In this document: one piece after another, positions 1 through 11,500 of the stretch
Layout of the letters: every line of letters begins with the position of its first letter
How positions within the stretch are numbered: position 1 is the stretch's first letter
Source: Echria macrotheca
Lineage: Eukaryota; Ascomycota; Sordariomycetes; Sordariales; Schizotheciaceae
Reading direction: 5' to 3'
Assembly: GCA_030411725.1 (NCBI GenBank)
Contig: MU839827.1
Location: 806,001-870,000, forward strand
DNA length: 64,000 nt
Made by a program: the position numbers and the translations under genes
The notes under the pieces: model-generated
Told to the model about the DNA's origin: nothing
Database searches by the model: none
What the model saw: the letters and a program-made list of their open reading frames with translations, nothing else

Positions 1-1244
1 TCGTCCGCCACCGTCTGCGGGCTTCCGATCGGCACCGGTCCGAGCCCTCCAATCGCCGCGTGCTGCGCAACGATGCGCGGCGTCCATCGCGGCACCTCCT
101 CGGTGGGCGTCGTAAACGTGCTCAGGATGCTGCGGACCTTGTGGGCCTCGGTCGAGTCGGCCTCGGTGATCTCCTGGTCCAGCGGGATCCGGGAGATGTC
201 GATGCCGGTCCACCCGCTGAACAGGACCAGCCCGCCCGGGACCGACGCGTACCGGAGCAGCTCGGCGTGTTTCCGGCGAGCCTCGTCGTCGGTGCGCCCG
301 ATGATGGGCGTGACGGTCGCAAATACCTTGATCGAGCGGGGATCGCGGCCCTTCTCGGCGGCTAGCCGGCGCAGGTTGTCGATCTTGGGCCGCAGCGCGG
401 CTGGCGAGTATCCCGACACGAAGACGGCCTCGGCGTGCGTGGCGGCAAAGTCGGAGCCCGCCGACGAGGTGCCGGCCTGGAAGAGGAACGGCACCCGCTG
501 CGGCGACGGGTCGACGATGTGCTTGGCGTGCAGGCGGAAGAACTTGTCTTCGTGGTGGATCGTCCGCACCTTGGACGGCTCGACGTAGGTGTCGGTGGCC
601 GGATCCGGAGCCAGCGCGTCGTCGGCCCACGAGCCCTCCCACAGCTTGTACAGCACGCGCAGGTACTCGTCAGCCTGGGCGTACCGCTCGTCGTGCTCGA
701 TGGGGTTGTCGAGCCCGATGGCTTTGAAGGCGGCCTTCTTCCAGGATGTCACGATGTTCCAGCCGATGCGTCCGTCCGTCAGATGGTCAAGAGTGGAGAG
801 ACGCTTGGCCAGCAGATAGGGCGGCTCGAACGAGGTCGACGCCGTTATGGCGAACGACAGGTTCTTGGTCACGGCCGCCATGGCTGTGATGGGGATCGAC
901 GGGTCCGTCACCGGCCACTGGGCCGCCCGCCTGATGCATTCGTCGATGCTGTCCTGGTACGTGTCATACCCTCCGTACGTGTCAGCGAGGAATAGGGCGT
1001 TGATGCCGCCTCTCTCGAGGGTCTTGGCTAGGTCGATCCAGTATGCCAGTTTCCGCTTGGTCGCCGATTTGTCTTCCGGGTTCTGTTATTGTTAACGGAG
1101 TCGAGGTCCGGATGCGGTGACCTATACCTTCCACTGGCCCGGAGACAGATGTCCAACAGTGGACATGTCAAAGGCGTTGAGCAGGATGTGCTTCTTGTTA
1201 TTTCCGAGGCCATGATGACCGTTGCTGCCGTTGGGTTGCGCCAT
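1..1244 (-). CDS. NtaA/SnaA/DszA-type FMN-dependent monooxygenase (luciferase-like), 3' end outside window
   Basis: The product resembles the flavin-dependent monooxygenases of the bacterial-luciferase superfamily (nitrilotriacetate monooxygenase A / DszA type). These use reduced FMN from a partner reductase and O2 to oxidise small N- or S-containing substrates. Seen: exon 1 is 1128-1244 (39 codons, containing ILLNAFDMSTVGHLSPGQW), then a 45-nt intron at 1083-1127, then exon 2 from 1082 to the window edge in phase 0. Family blocks include GGINALFLADTYGGYD, LDHLTDGRIGWNIVTS and VPFLFQAGTSSAGSDFAA. The ATG at 1244 was chosen because family similarity begins there; an in-frame ATG at 1352 would add 36 unrelated residues. 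The stop codon lies left of base 1. The gene sits tandemly downstream of a permease gene, which suggests a catabolic role. The actual substrate cannot be read from sequence. Confidence 0.85.
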
Positions 1245-1843
1245 GATGTCCGCTTGGTACGGTCTGATGCGAACAACCTGGAACTTCCGACTACGGTACG
1301 ACTTATATGCAGTCTGGATCACGTCGGGGTCGTGCCGCATCATCCATTGCACACTTGATCACGAGCAATGGCGTACTTCCGCATTGTGCGGGGCTGTTCC
1401 ACCGCTATCATGTTACCATAATCCGGAAGATGGTGCCATCGTACGCCCAGCCTGATCCTGCATCTCTACCTACCAATAGTACAGGAATAGAAGGCAGATA
1501 ACAAATATCACAGCAGGAATTCGGGGGGTGGAAGTCGAGCAGGTGCGGTTTACGGCACCGTGTCTCATCCGTCAGTTCGGCACTCACTACCGTTCAGGAG
1601 GATTTGCGGCTCTTTCACATTGAGTAAGTAGACTTGGGAATACAAGCAATAGTCTGTTTTTGGGCACTATTTATCCGGAATTCTACGGATACAGCTATGT
1701 CCATAATTCAGATACCCGACTGAACTGCTACCTTCTCACTCGCTTTGACATCACTAGGCCCAACTGAATCACCGCCCGATACAGACCCCGTCTCGCTATC
1801 CGCAGTCTTGGCCCTAGAAACCATCAGCGCACGTCAATTTCAG
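1245..1843. other. Gene-free interval, promoter side of the luciferase-like monooxygenase
   Basis: No credible coding sequence was seen. This interval holds the presumed promoter and 5' UTR of the leftward monooxygenase gene and the 3' flank of the permease gene, which is transcribed in the same direction. A CTACCTACC motif occurs near 1468. Confidence 0.5.
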
Positions 1844-3258
1844 TCACGGCGGAACGTACTCTTTTCGCTTCAGATACTGGTTCATAATATGCGCACACAC
1901 AATGAGAAGCACGGCGTTAGCTAGAGCAAACGGATGCCCCTTTACGAAGCGCGGTGCCTCGACCGTCTTGAACACCAGCAGCGGCGTCCACGCGGTAGTG
2001 CTCTGGGACACGGCGTTGATAAGCACCAAAATGAAGGATCGCTGGGCCGGTGACGACCTCAGCTGGCTGTTGACCCAGCCGTGGAAGACGCTCGACATGG
2101 CGTAGGCCGTGTACGAAGTCATGTATGCAACCCAGAGCGCCGGCTCCGGCACGTTCCAGATGGTCAGAATGATCAGGCCCACGATGTTGATGGTGTGCGA
2201 CAGCGTGATGGCCCAGGCCGGTCCGAGGACCAGGTCGGACGCAAAGCAGATGCCGAGCGTGTAGAATATCCCCAGCGCCGGCGCGATGGACCCGAGCTCG
2301 TTGATGCGCGCCGGCGTGTACCGCTTCAGACTCTTGAGCCAGAGCAGATAGTCGCCCGTCGACGTCGTGCTGCTGTTCCAGAAGAATATGTCGGTGATGA
2401 TGATGAACCAGAAGTGGCCGCTCAGCACCACCTTCTTGAGCGTCTTGACGGTAAACTTCTCGTCGGAGCGGTGGCCGTTGCGCTCCAGACGATCCCGGGC
2501 CACCTGCACGTCCTCGTCGGTGAGGAACCACTTGTTCGGCTTGTCGGGCGTGCCGGGCAGGACGAAGAAGCCCAGGATGCCGACCGGGATGGTTATGAGC
2601 GCACAGATGATGTACATCCACCGCCATCCGGAAAGCCCGTTGACCCCTTCGAGCCGCGACGAGGCGCCGGCCTGGATGAGGCCGGCCGTGAGCGTGCCGA
2701 GGGACAGGCCGACATAGAACACGCCGCCGCGCCGGCCGATCTCGTCGCCCCTGTACCACGCACCAAAGATGTAGTGCATGGCCGGGAAGAAGGCGGCCTC
2801 GAACCAGCCGACGAGAAAGCGATATGCGGCGAGCTCGGCGAAGCCAGTCACGCGGTACTGCAGCAGCGTGAAGACGCCCCAGGCTACATCGAGGAACGGG
2901 ATCACCCAGTGCATAGGCACGTAGGTGAACAGGAACATGAAGGGGATCTGGCCGACGACGGCGCCGATGATGTACATGGTTTGGAGCTGGACGAGCTCAT
3001 TGCCCATGAAGCCCAGCTCCTCTTTCATGCCGGCGACGTAAGCATTATCTGGCTTGTTAGCGGGCTGAGGCTCTTTAGGGAGAGAAATGGTGACCTACTG
3101 AGGTTGGACTGATCAATGTACTTGATCCAGTAAGCCAGGAAAGCATACGGGACGATGAGCAGATCCAGCTTGTTGATGAGGCGGCGCTCTCTCGCCGAGT
3201 CGTGGTCCTTGTACCATTGGATCTGGTACCACTTGCGATGAGGTATAGGAGCGCCCAT
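1844..3258 (-). CDS. MFS permease, Dal5/Fen2/Vht1 (anion:cation symporter) family
   Basis: This is a major facilitator of the fungal allantoate/pantothenate/vitamin permease family, expected in the plasma membrane for proton-coupled uptake of a small organic anion. Seen: exon 1 is 3099-3258 and exon 2 is 1844-3048, joined across a 50-nt intron with a CTAAC branch site, giving 454 residues. The join restores IKYIDQSNLNNAYVAGMKE, the hallmark end of helix 1 and first loop. About 11-12 hydrophobic segments are visible, including the segments around GWFEAAFFPAMHYIFG and GWRWMYIICALITIPVGILG. An upstream in-frame ATG at 3348 would add 30 residues, so the start is uncertain. It lies between two oxygenase genes and is divergent from the flavin monooxygenase at 4212. 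The substrate is unknown; co-location suggests it imports something that the neighbouring enzymes oxidise. Confidence 0.9.
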
Positions 3259-4211
3259 TTTTCCTATCAGGCTGGCAATGTCGGTGGTGTCAGGTAGCGA
3301 GAGGTCCCGAGACAACGGACGAGACCACAGACCGAGGGCAGGTCTCATTTATCCCGGCGGACATGTGCATTGCATCGTCACCCATGGTTCCGGGCCCGAG
3401 GCGTCAAGCTTACCGCGTCGATATGCCACGTGCAGATGCCGAGATGGACCCAAGTCTGAAAAGGGGACGTCCTTGTCGAAGCCTAGACCATGTTGGGGGG
3501 TTATCGACCAAGGCCAACCGTCGACACCCTTACTAGGTCTGAATCTCAGATCACGGAATGGACATGGGTGATCACGAATTATCGGACTTTGTGATAGTCT
3601 ACAGGATCCAGACGGGGTGTCGGGACTTCTGTCGGTTCATGGCTCGGAGCGGATGTCGACCGCGGATAGGGGGGATTACGCCCAGCAGTCCTCGGCGAGC
3701 TTTCCACTTTGACCAAGATACAGCAGTTCTCGTTTACTCAACCCACTGGACACTCAGAGGAGTTGCTAGACCAATTCACGGCACTTACCTATGCGACATG
3801 GTGGACCTGGAGCACGACGGCCATGGCGTGATTGCGACGCAGGTTCGTCTCACCCAGAACCAGTCCCATCGCGACGATAGTCCCAAGTCTTTTGCAGAGG
3901 ATTGATTTTCGGCATCCTTTCGGTGGGTCGACCGGATAGCGTCCCCTCGGCGCCGGGGCCCCGCGCATGGTGTGATGGGCGATGTGCTTGACGTGCTCGG
4001 TGTGGGTCCCGCCGTGCGTTGGCTCCGGGCACCGCTAACGGCGTCGGACAATATGGTGTGCCGGTCATGCAAGCAATGTCGTACAATACACGGGGTACAA
4101 AACATGGGTTTACGGGTTCGGCGCCCGCGTTCTCGTCAAATTCATTCCAGGTGTGTCGTCGGTGCAGAGCCCAAGTAAACAAGCCCCTATTATTACCCCT
4201 ATCTCGTTGCA
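3259..4211. promoter_or_regulatory. Shared divergent promoter region, permease and flavin monooxygenase
   Basis: About 950 bp separates two genes reading away from each other. Short open frames here (for example 3558-3905 on the plus strand) show no recognisable motif. The region is best read as the promoters and leaders of both genes. No specific factor site is claimed. Confidence 0.5.
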
Positions 4212-6173
4212 ATGGCAACCGACATCATCTCCAACCACGCCGCCTTCGTGGCTCAGAAACTGGACGGGCTGTCCATCCGCGAAACCCAGCTCCCAGTACA
4301 CACCGTTCCGGAACCGAAAACATCGGAGCCTGAAGTCCAGCCTCCTCACCACGTGACGGAACCCAAGCCGGTCGCAGAGACATCCGGCTTCTCGTATCCC
4401 AAGTCGCGCATCTCGCTCGTGGACCGCTTCATCGACGAGCCTCGGGCTCTGCGAGTAGCTGTGATTGGGGGTGGCCTCGCTGGGGTGCTGGCCGGTGTGC
4501 TGCTTCCGGCCAAGGTGCCCAACATTCAGCTGACCATCTACGAGAAGAACCACGATTTTGTAAGTTTCCCGCAAGAGAAAAACCCACACCCCTAGTAACC
4601 GACCAAGGGCGGCACCTGGCTGGAGAATGTATATCCCGGGGTGCGCTGCGACATCCCGTCACATGTGTACCAGGCAACATTCGAGCCCAAAACCGACTGG
4701 AGCGACCAGTTCGCTCCGGGGGCCGAGATCCGCGACTACTGGCAGGGCGTGGCGACCAAGTACGGCGTGCATCAGTACGCGCGCTTCGGCCACCGCGTTG
4801 AGGAGCTCTCGTGGGATGAAGAGGCGTCGGTGTGGAACATCACGGTGCACGACCTCTCCACGGGCGAGACAAGGACCGATACGGCTGACTTTGTGCTGAC
4901 CGCCATCGGCCGGTTCAACGCGTGGAAGCTGCCAGATTACGCCGGAATCAATGAATACAGGGGCATCCTGCGGCACGCATCGCACTGGGACGCCGACTTC
5001 GACGTGGCCGGAAAATCTGTGGCTGTCATCGGCAACGGGGCTTCCGGGATTCAGCTGGTCGCGAACCTCCAGAAGGTCGTCGGCCGGCTGGACCACTACG
5101 CGCGCAACAAGACGTGGATCGCGGCGTCCTGGGCCGGCGACGAGCGCACGCTCGAGCCGCAGCCGTACACGGAAGAACAAAAGAAGGAATTCGCGTCCAA
5201 CCCCGAGGTCTACCTGAAATTCCGGAAGGAGCTCGAAGACAAGTACTGGCGACGCTTCGGTGCCTTCTTCCGCGGCTCGCCCGACAACGCGGCCCTGCGC
5301 GAGCGCTTCACCGAGATCATGCGCCAGCGACTGGCCCGGAAGCCCGAGCTGCTCGAGCGTATCGTGCCGGACTTCTCGCCCAACTGCCGCCGTCTCACGC
5401 CGGGGCCGGGATACCTCGAGGCCCTCGCCCAGGACAACGTCGAGTACATCACGACGCCCATCGCGCGGTTTACGGGCACCGGCATCGTGACGACCGACGG
5501 CGTCGAGCGGCAGGTCGACGCCGTCTTTTGCGCCACGGGCGCGAACGTCGACATGGTCCCGCCCTTTGCGATCCGCGGCCGCGGCGGCCGCACGCTGCGC
5601 GACGTGTGGGACCCCAAGGGCGGCGACAGACAGTTCCCCTACTCGTACCTGGGCCAGGCGACGCCCGGCTTCCCGAACCTGTTTTTTGTTCACGGCCCGC
5701 ACGGCACCGGTCCGTCGGGCACGGTCCCGCACAGCGTCGAGAACCAGCTGTCCATGTACGCCCGGTTCCTCCGCAAGGCGTCGCGCGAGGGCATCCGGTC
5801 CATGGAGCCCTTGGCGCGGGCGGCCGACGAGTTCGTCGAGTATGCCGACGCCTTCTTCGCCGCGACGGTGCTCTCGGACCCGTGCAGTAGCTGGTATAAC
5901 GGCGGTCGTCCGGGCCAGCGGATTCACGGTGTCTGGCCGGGCAGTGCGGGACATGTTACGGCGGTGCGGCGCGAGCCGCGGTGGGAGGACTGGGAGTACA
6001 CGTATCTCGGGCCCGAGGGGAACCGGTTTGCCTGGTATTTTGGGAGTGGGTGGACTGCCAAGGAGGCGGATGCTGGGTCGGATATGACGAATTATTTGAA
6101 AGTGCCTGGGGAGGTTGATTTGAGAGATTTGCATGAGAGTTGGTGGGAGTTGCCGGGAGTAAAATCACCATAG
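4212..6173 (+). CDS. Flavin-containing / Baeyer-Villiger-type monooxygenase
   Basis: The product is a class B flavoprotein monooxygenase, which uses FAD and NADPH to insert oxygen next to a carbonyl or to oxidise heteroatoms; it resembles 4-hydroxyacetophenone and fungal secondary-metabolism BVMOs. Seen: exon 1 is 4212-4559 and exon 2 is 4608-6173, with a 48-nt GTAAGT...AG intron, giving 637 residues. The FAD-binding GGGLAG is at residues 86-91 and GGTW at 117-120. The signature-like YRGILRHASHWD is at about 233-244, matching the BVMO pattern F/Y-x-G-x3-H-x3-W-P/D with Tyr and Asp at the variable ends. The second Rossmann motif GNGASG is at about 258-263. The intron falls directly before GGTW. 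It is divergent from the permease. Substrate and pathway are unknown. A roughly 75-residue extension precedes the first Rossmann fold, longer than in minimal BVMOs. Confidence 0.92.
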
Positions 6174-7381
6174 GTGGGTGTAGTGAGCCTGCTAGTTCTA
6201 GCGTGTGTTGTACGGAATTATATGAGTAATGCGTTGCTGGCTTTTGCGTCTACTATTGATAGCTGGATCTGGGGTAGAGCGGTCATTGGTTTGATTATGC
6301 TTTTATATCCGCTCTTTTAAGTCGACATCCAGTTATCCGTCGCGGGAGGTGTCCAGGAAGTGGCAAACATAGTTGACGAGCCCGAAGGCGCTGGATATCA
6401 GCAACAAGAAGGGGGGAGCCAGAAGCTTACCTAGTCAAGAACGCGTAAGTCAAAATAAATATATGATGATTTGTCTTACATCGCACGGGGTGTTTCCCTG
6501 CGAGCTGTATCCCAAGCCTAATGCCCCAAGCGGAATACATATCTATCGTAACTATCTAGGTGAAAACGCTGCTAGTACGCTGCGAGGGAAGTTGACATGA
6601 ATAGGTACCTTTCTTTTTTTTTTCTTGGCGTGATATGTGTGTCGCTAGAAAAACGGAGGTGGCAGACGTAACCTCAAAAGCAGACACCCGGGGCTTTGGA
6701 GTTGACCACATGGCCTGACGAAATATCAAGTGCAACAACCTTGGGGTGTATCCGAGAGGTAAGAAATGATGCTTGCTACGAGCGATGCCGTGCTTTGTTT
6801 GTTACGCAGTTAAAATTCCATCTCGTCACTTAGGTAGTTTGTCTGAATACCTACCTATCAAACACAAGGTTGCTGGTAGAACTAATGGCAAACGGACATC
6901 GACCTGCTTGGCTCATCTCATTTCCTCGGCCTGATCAGGTCCACGTAGTGGCAGGTTGGAAATTCATCCCGGGTCATATGCCAGATGCAGACACCACTAA
7001 AACAACATGCCATATGGCACACCGGTACATGGTCCTTGGTGAGAACAAAGACTTGAGATGCAAAATACAGCTGGCACCAACAAACACAGAGTCCCACGCC
7101 CGCAAAGCTTCTTAACACCCTGAGCCAGAAACTCTTCACATATTCTCGGAATATCTATACGCCCAAACATAACCATCCACGCACAGCAGCTGAACACACT
7201 TTCTACACGTTCCCAGAAACAAACGCCCGCCCATCTTCCAGGATTCAACAAATCCAAAAACCATACCCACAAAGTCGAGCCAAAATCAATCCAAAACGAA
7301 ATCAAATGCCACTCAAACCATCATCGGCGACCCCACAAAGAATCACCCAACCAAACCAATCAAGACCAGCAAAAAACCAAA
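6174..7381. other. Gene-free interval
   Basis: No supported gene was seen. The open frames are short and without family signatures. TACCTACCTA-type repeats occur near 6850. The A/C-rich stretch at 7240-7381 looks like the leader of the small ORF that follows. Confidence 0.5.
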
Positions 7382-7564
7382 ATGTCAACACAAACACCTG
7401 AACCGAAACCCGACCCCTACACCCCAGGCTCCTTCCCCCTGCCCTACACAGCCCTGATCATCCTCCTCGTCCTAGTCCTCGTCACAAACCAGTGTCTCGC
7501 CCTCTTCCTCACCGGACTTCGAAAGGGGGGACAGCTGAACCAACTTGCAAGGGATTGGCATTGA
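7382..7564 (+). CDS. Possible 60-residue single-pass membrane micro-protein
   Basis: This is a tentative gene. The ATG sits in a good fungal start context (CCAAAATGTC) after an A/C-rich leader. The predicted 60-residue product has a proline-rich N-terminus, one strongly hydrophobic segment at about residues 24-45 (TALIILLVLVLVTNQCLALF), and a short basic tail. That layout fits a tail-anchored or single-span membrane peptide. I do not recognise a family. Codon usage cannot be judged on such a short frame, and chance is a real alternative. It stands alone between the monooxygenase and the giant-protein gene. Confidence 0.3.
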   Translation: MSTQTPEPKPDPYTPGSFPLPYTALIILLVLVLVTNQCLALFLTGLRKGGQLNQLARDWH

Positions 7565-8506
7565 TACCATACATCCAACATCCGATATGAAAGATCCAGT
7601 AACTTGTACAAGTCGTCCCGTCTGTCTACGATATACCCGACTTACCTACGGTATACCCTAGAACTACTGTGCAAGGGCACGCACGACTCGGATGAGATAT
7701 TACATTTCGCGGTTCACGAATCACGGCAGGGGTAGCTACCTAAGGCCATGTGGGGAGTTTCAAGGTGATGGTCTTGTTGGAACGGATACAAAAAAAACCA
7801 AAAAAAAAAAAAAAAGGCGCATGAATAAAAGGGAGAGGAGACATGGGAGAATCTCCGAGAAGGGCGGTGGAAAGACTTGAGAGCCGGGATGTGATGGGAT
7901 GGGGGCAGATGAGTAAGCCCTCAGGAACCAAAGCGGCGGAGAAGCACGAACTGCTTGCTTGCTTGTATCGTACAATACCCACTTCCTTGTTCATGACAAT
8001 ACTCATATCTAACTGCCAACTTTCAAAGGTCATAATAGACCAGCAGACAACTCACAATGTTCTCACGCCGCCTTCAAAGTTCCCATGCCACATGAGCACC
8101 ATGTGATCACCAGCATGACAGAATCCAAAACCCTGTATATTGATTGACCTCTATCCTACCACCCACGGTTCCCATGTATCCAAGCTCCCAGTGTATCCAA
8201 TGACGATGGCACGGTACCTATATTATGCTAGTGATGCGACACATCAATGCAATAGCTCCCCGACCAACCAAAGCAAAACGGGTATCTCAATCCAACGCTG
8301 ATGAGTACAACGACCGGGCCATCTCATGCCAACAACGAATTCCCTCCCTCTGCGGCAACCCAATGAGCGGGAGAAGCAAAAAGTACAAGTGATAAAAAAC
8401 GAGGGACCCCACGGGGAATACAAAAAGCTGCGCTGCAACCAATAAGAAAAGAAAAAAACACCGAATAAAAGTCAAGTATAGTATAAGAATCGAATCTTCA
8501 CACACT
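7565..8506. other. Gene-free interval with an A16 homopolymer
   Basis: No gene was seen. The interval has a run of 16 A residues at 7800-7815 next to a second A-rich run, and AT-rich DNA towards 8500 that is probably the 3' UTR of the leftward giant-protein gene. Confidence 0.5.
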
Positions 8507-11500
8507 TCAACCCATCATCATCTCGTTCTGTGCCATGAACCTCCTGGCCAACTCGTCACCGCCTTGCTCGGCCGCCTCCATCCAATGAATTGCCACGCAC
8601 ATGAGCGCCGGGTCGCTTCGCACGTCGCCGACCCCCATACCCGCACCAACGCCAGTGCCATCATTACCGACACCAGCACCCGCGCCGACTCCGCTGCCGA
8701 TACCGAGCCCGATGCCTCCGCTTCCGGCTGGACCAGCCGCACGCGCTTGGGCAGCCATGTGAGAGTGATAGCGGTTCGAGCCCGAGCCGGCCTGTCCAGA
8801 CCGACCAGAAGGTCCACCGCCATATTTCTCCATGACGGCCTGCTTGAATACCTCGCGGGGCTTGCTGAGGGGCAACGTCGTACGCTCGACAAGCTCTGGG
8901 TTGGAAAGATAAAAGATGGCCAGCTCGCGCTGCGCCGTGGAATCACCCTCCTTGGCAGTAATGGTCCACATCCGAGCGGCATCGGCGAGCGAGTGCGTTG
9001 TCAAAGGCAGCGGGGATGGCGGTGACACGGGCGGCGATGGCGGTGCGTCAGAGAGCGTAGGAGTGGCCGGGTCTTGGTTGGAAGCTGACACAGTGCTTCC
9101 CGTTCCCGGCCGGTTGCCACTTGTGCCACTCGAAGTGGGCGTGGGACCGTTGCGTTTTTGTGTATAGTTCTTTACGACGTCGTCCGCCACTTCAACCATG
9201 GTCCGACACACCTCTTGCTTGAGGCTCAGTGCGGCCAGACCTGCATCCCAGAAAGCCTTGCCCTTTTCGGTCTTGTCAAGAACCGAAGGTGGCACGAAGG
9301 CGGCGATGAATTGCAGGTCTCGGAAAAGTGTCTTTGGTCTCAGCGCAGGGTCGCGGAATAGGGTCTGAAGGATGTTCGCAATCGCGTCCGTGTTAGCGGG
9401 GTGCATGGACGCGATGGATCGTGTCTCGGTGTTACCGGCCCCTCCGGAGAGGCGTCCGCCTTGCCCGTGGCCGCCCATCCCGAAGGATGGGGCAAAGCCC
9501 ATGGTGTGTGAGCGGCGCTCCTTGACATTGTCGATGGTTTCCTCCAGAGGTTGTGAGCGGCTAGCCACCATGCCGGTGGGGTGCTCATCCGTGGCCGATG
9601 ATGCGGAGCCCAAGTCGGATCGAGCCCAAGCCGAGCGGGATCGGCGGGAGCTGGAGTTGAGAGAGGCGGTGATCAGATGCTCCAGTTCAAACAGCGCATT
9701 CAGTTTGACGTATGGGTTCGGGTGGACGCAGAACATCTTGAGCAGCCGTTGGTAGGCTTTCGTAAATGGGAAGTCCGGCACGCCCTCCTTCTTCCCGTCC
9801 TGCTTGTGGCGCTGAGCCGAGATGGTATCGCTGGTGGCCGAGCTCTCGTTGCCATGAACGCTTCCACCATGGACGCTCCCGCCGTGGTTGCTTCCGCCAG
9901 TGCCGTCAGGCCCGAGGCTCTGGATATCGGACGCCGCCTTTTCGCTTGAAGCATCGTTTCCAGGGCCGCGCAAGTCACTGTAGCTTCTCCTCTTCTCCAT
10001 CATACGCTTCAGTTGTGGTTTGCCCGACTTCCTTCTTTCTCTAGCCCGTGCCTGCCGTTCGCGCCGCAAGATCGCCTCTCGGCGGTCGATGCAGTCCTGG
10101 CCGAGGACTTCAAACCACGCATCCGTTTCCGAACCGCGGGAGAAGACAAGGTTGCCCAGGTCAGAGAGGAGAAGGCTGGTCAGGGTTTGTCGGAGCTCGC
10201 TGAGGAACCGTGTCTTTTCTTCGGACAAGCGCTGTTGGTAAATGGTTTCATTCGATGATGCTGATGTTCCCGGGCGACCGTTGGACATTTGGGACTGTGA
10301 GGGGAGTGATTGGTGATGCGGAGGATGGAACGAACCCGATAAGTTCGTGACGCTGGTGGTGGGCGAATGGGCTCTCGATGCGGCGCTTGGTGAGGTGGCT
10401 CTGTGCTGGAAAGGCGACCAGAATGTGGCTTGTGAATCGATTTGATGGACTGGTGACGATGCACCAAAGTACTCTTGTCCGTCAAGGACTTCCGAGATGA
10501 CGGTGCTGGCCCTCGAGCTGTAGCGGCCCGAGTCAAATGACGCCTGGCTCATGTTCTGGCCAGACATGGTGCGAAGATCTCCTCTCAGCGAGGGCGGGCG
10601 CCCTATTGAACCGAATCGCCTCTCGGGATCGCTGATGACACTAGCCGAGTCATCCCAGACCGACTGGGTATCGGTATCCCTGGCCGACTTGCTGCTTTCC
10701 ATGGTTCTCCGGTCGCGCGTGTACAAGTCGCTGGACCACAGGACCGGCCCGTCTCTCATGCTCTCGCCCATCAGCTTGCTAACGCAGCTGTCTACCTCGC
10801 AGCAAAACCGGTGTATCCGCTCTTCGCCACGGCAGAAATTCTCAATACCATACTGCTGGAGCCAACGTGCGGTCTTTTCAGCCTGGTCATCGCGGAGTTT
10901 GTTGGGGCCGCCCTGGTCTTCCGGCGCGGCCAGGAGGTCTAGGATCTGCGACTCTGTCCTGAAGATGTAGTTGGAGTTGGGACCACGTTGCATCATACTC
11001 TTGATACGCTGAAACGAGTTCCATCTCCTAGGAATACCCATGGTCTTGAGCGCGACGGCCACGTTCCGGGAGTCTGCGTACGGTGCCGAGTTGCGGACGT
11101 CGGTCACATACCACATCTTGTCGCGGAGCGCCCGGAGCCGTCGCATCATGGAGTCAATGAGCCCTTCGGCCCGCTCTTGGCTCTGCTTGAGCCAGACCAG
11201 CCAGGCGTCGTAATCCTCGATCGCGGCAGCCGACCGGCGGATGGAGTCCCGCGGTCCTCGCGAGAAGATGTTGAGCAGCGTTGCAAATCCGTCGCGCCGA
11301 AGTGATTCGGACGTGAGCGCGTTCAACTGTTGTAATGTCTTCCACCACAGATGTGCTGAGACGAAATCTGACTGGGCCTTGGACTGGGATGACGCAGCGG
11401 TAAGCATGGCGATGAGAGGAGAGGATACTTCGACCGTCTCTGAAGTCTCCTTGCCCTTGATGCTCTTCGGCGGGCTCTCGGCTATACTGCTAGCCACGCT

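Noticed and set aside
2081..3112. A 343-codon plus-strand frame across the permease gene
   Set aside because: It is antisense of a strongly hydrophobic membrane protein; the product is charged and shows no motif.
4659..6134. A 491-codon open frame antisense to the flavin monooxygenase
   Set aside because: It mirrors a GC-rich coding exon; its sequence is Arg/Ala/Val-rich with no family motif, while the sense strand has clear FAD and NADPH motifs.
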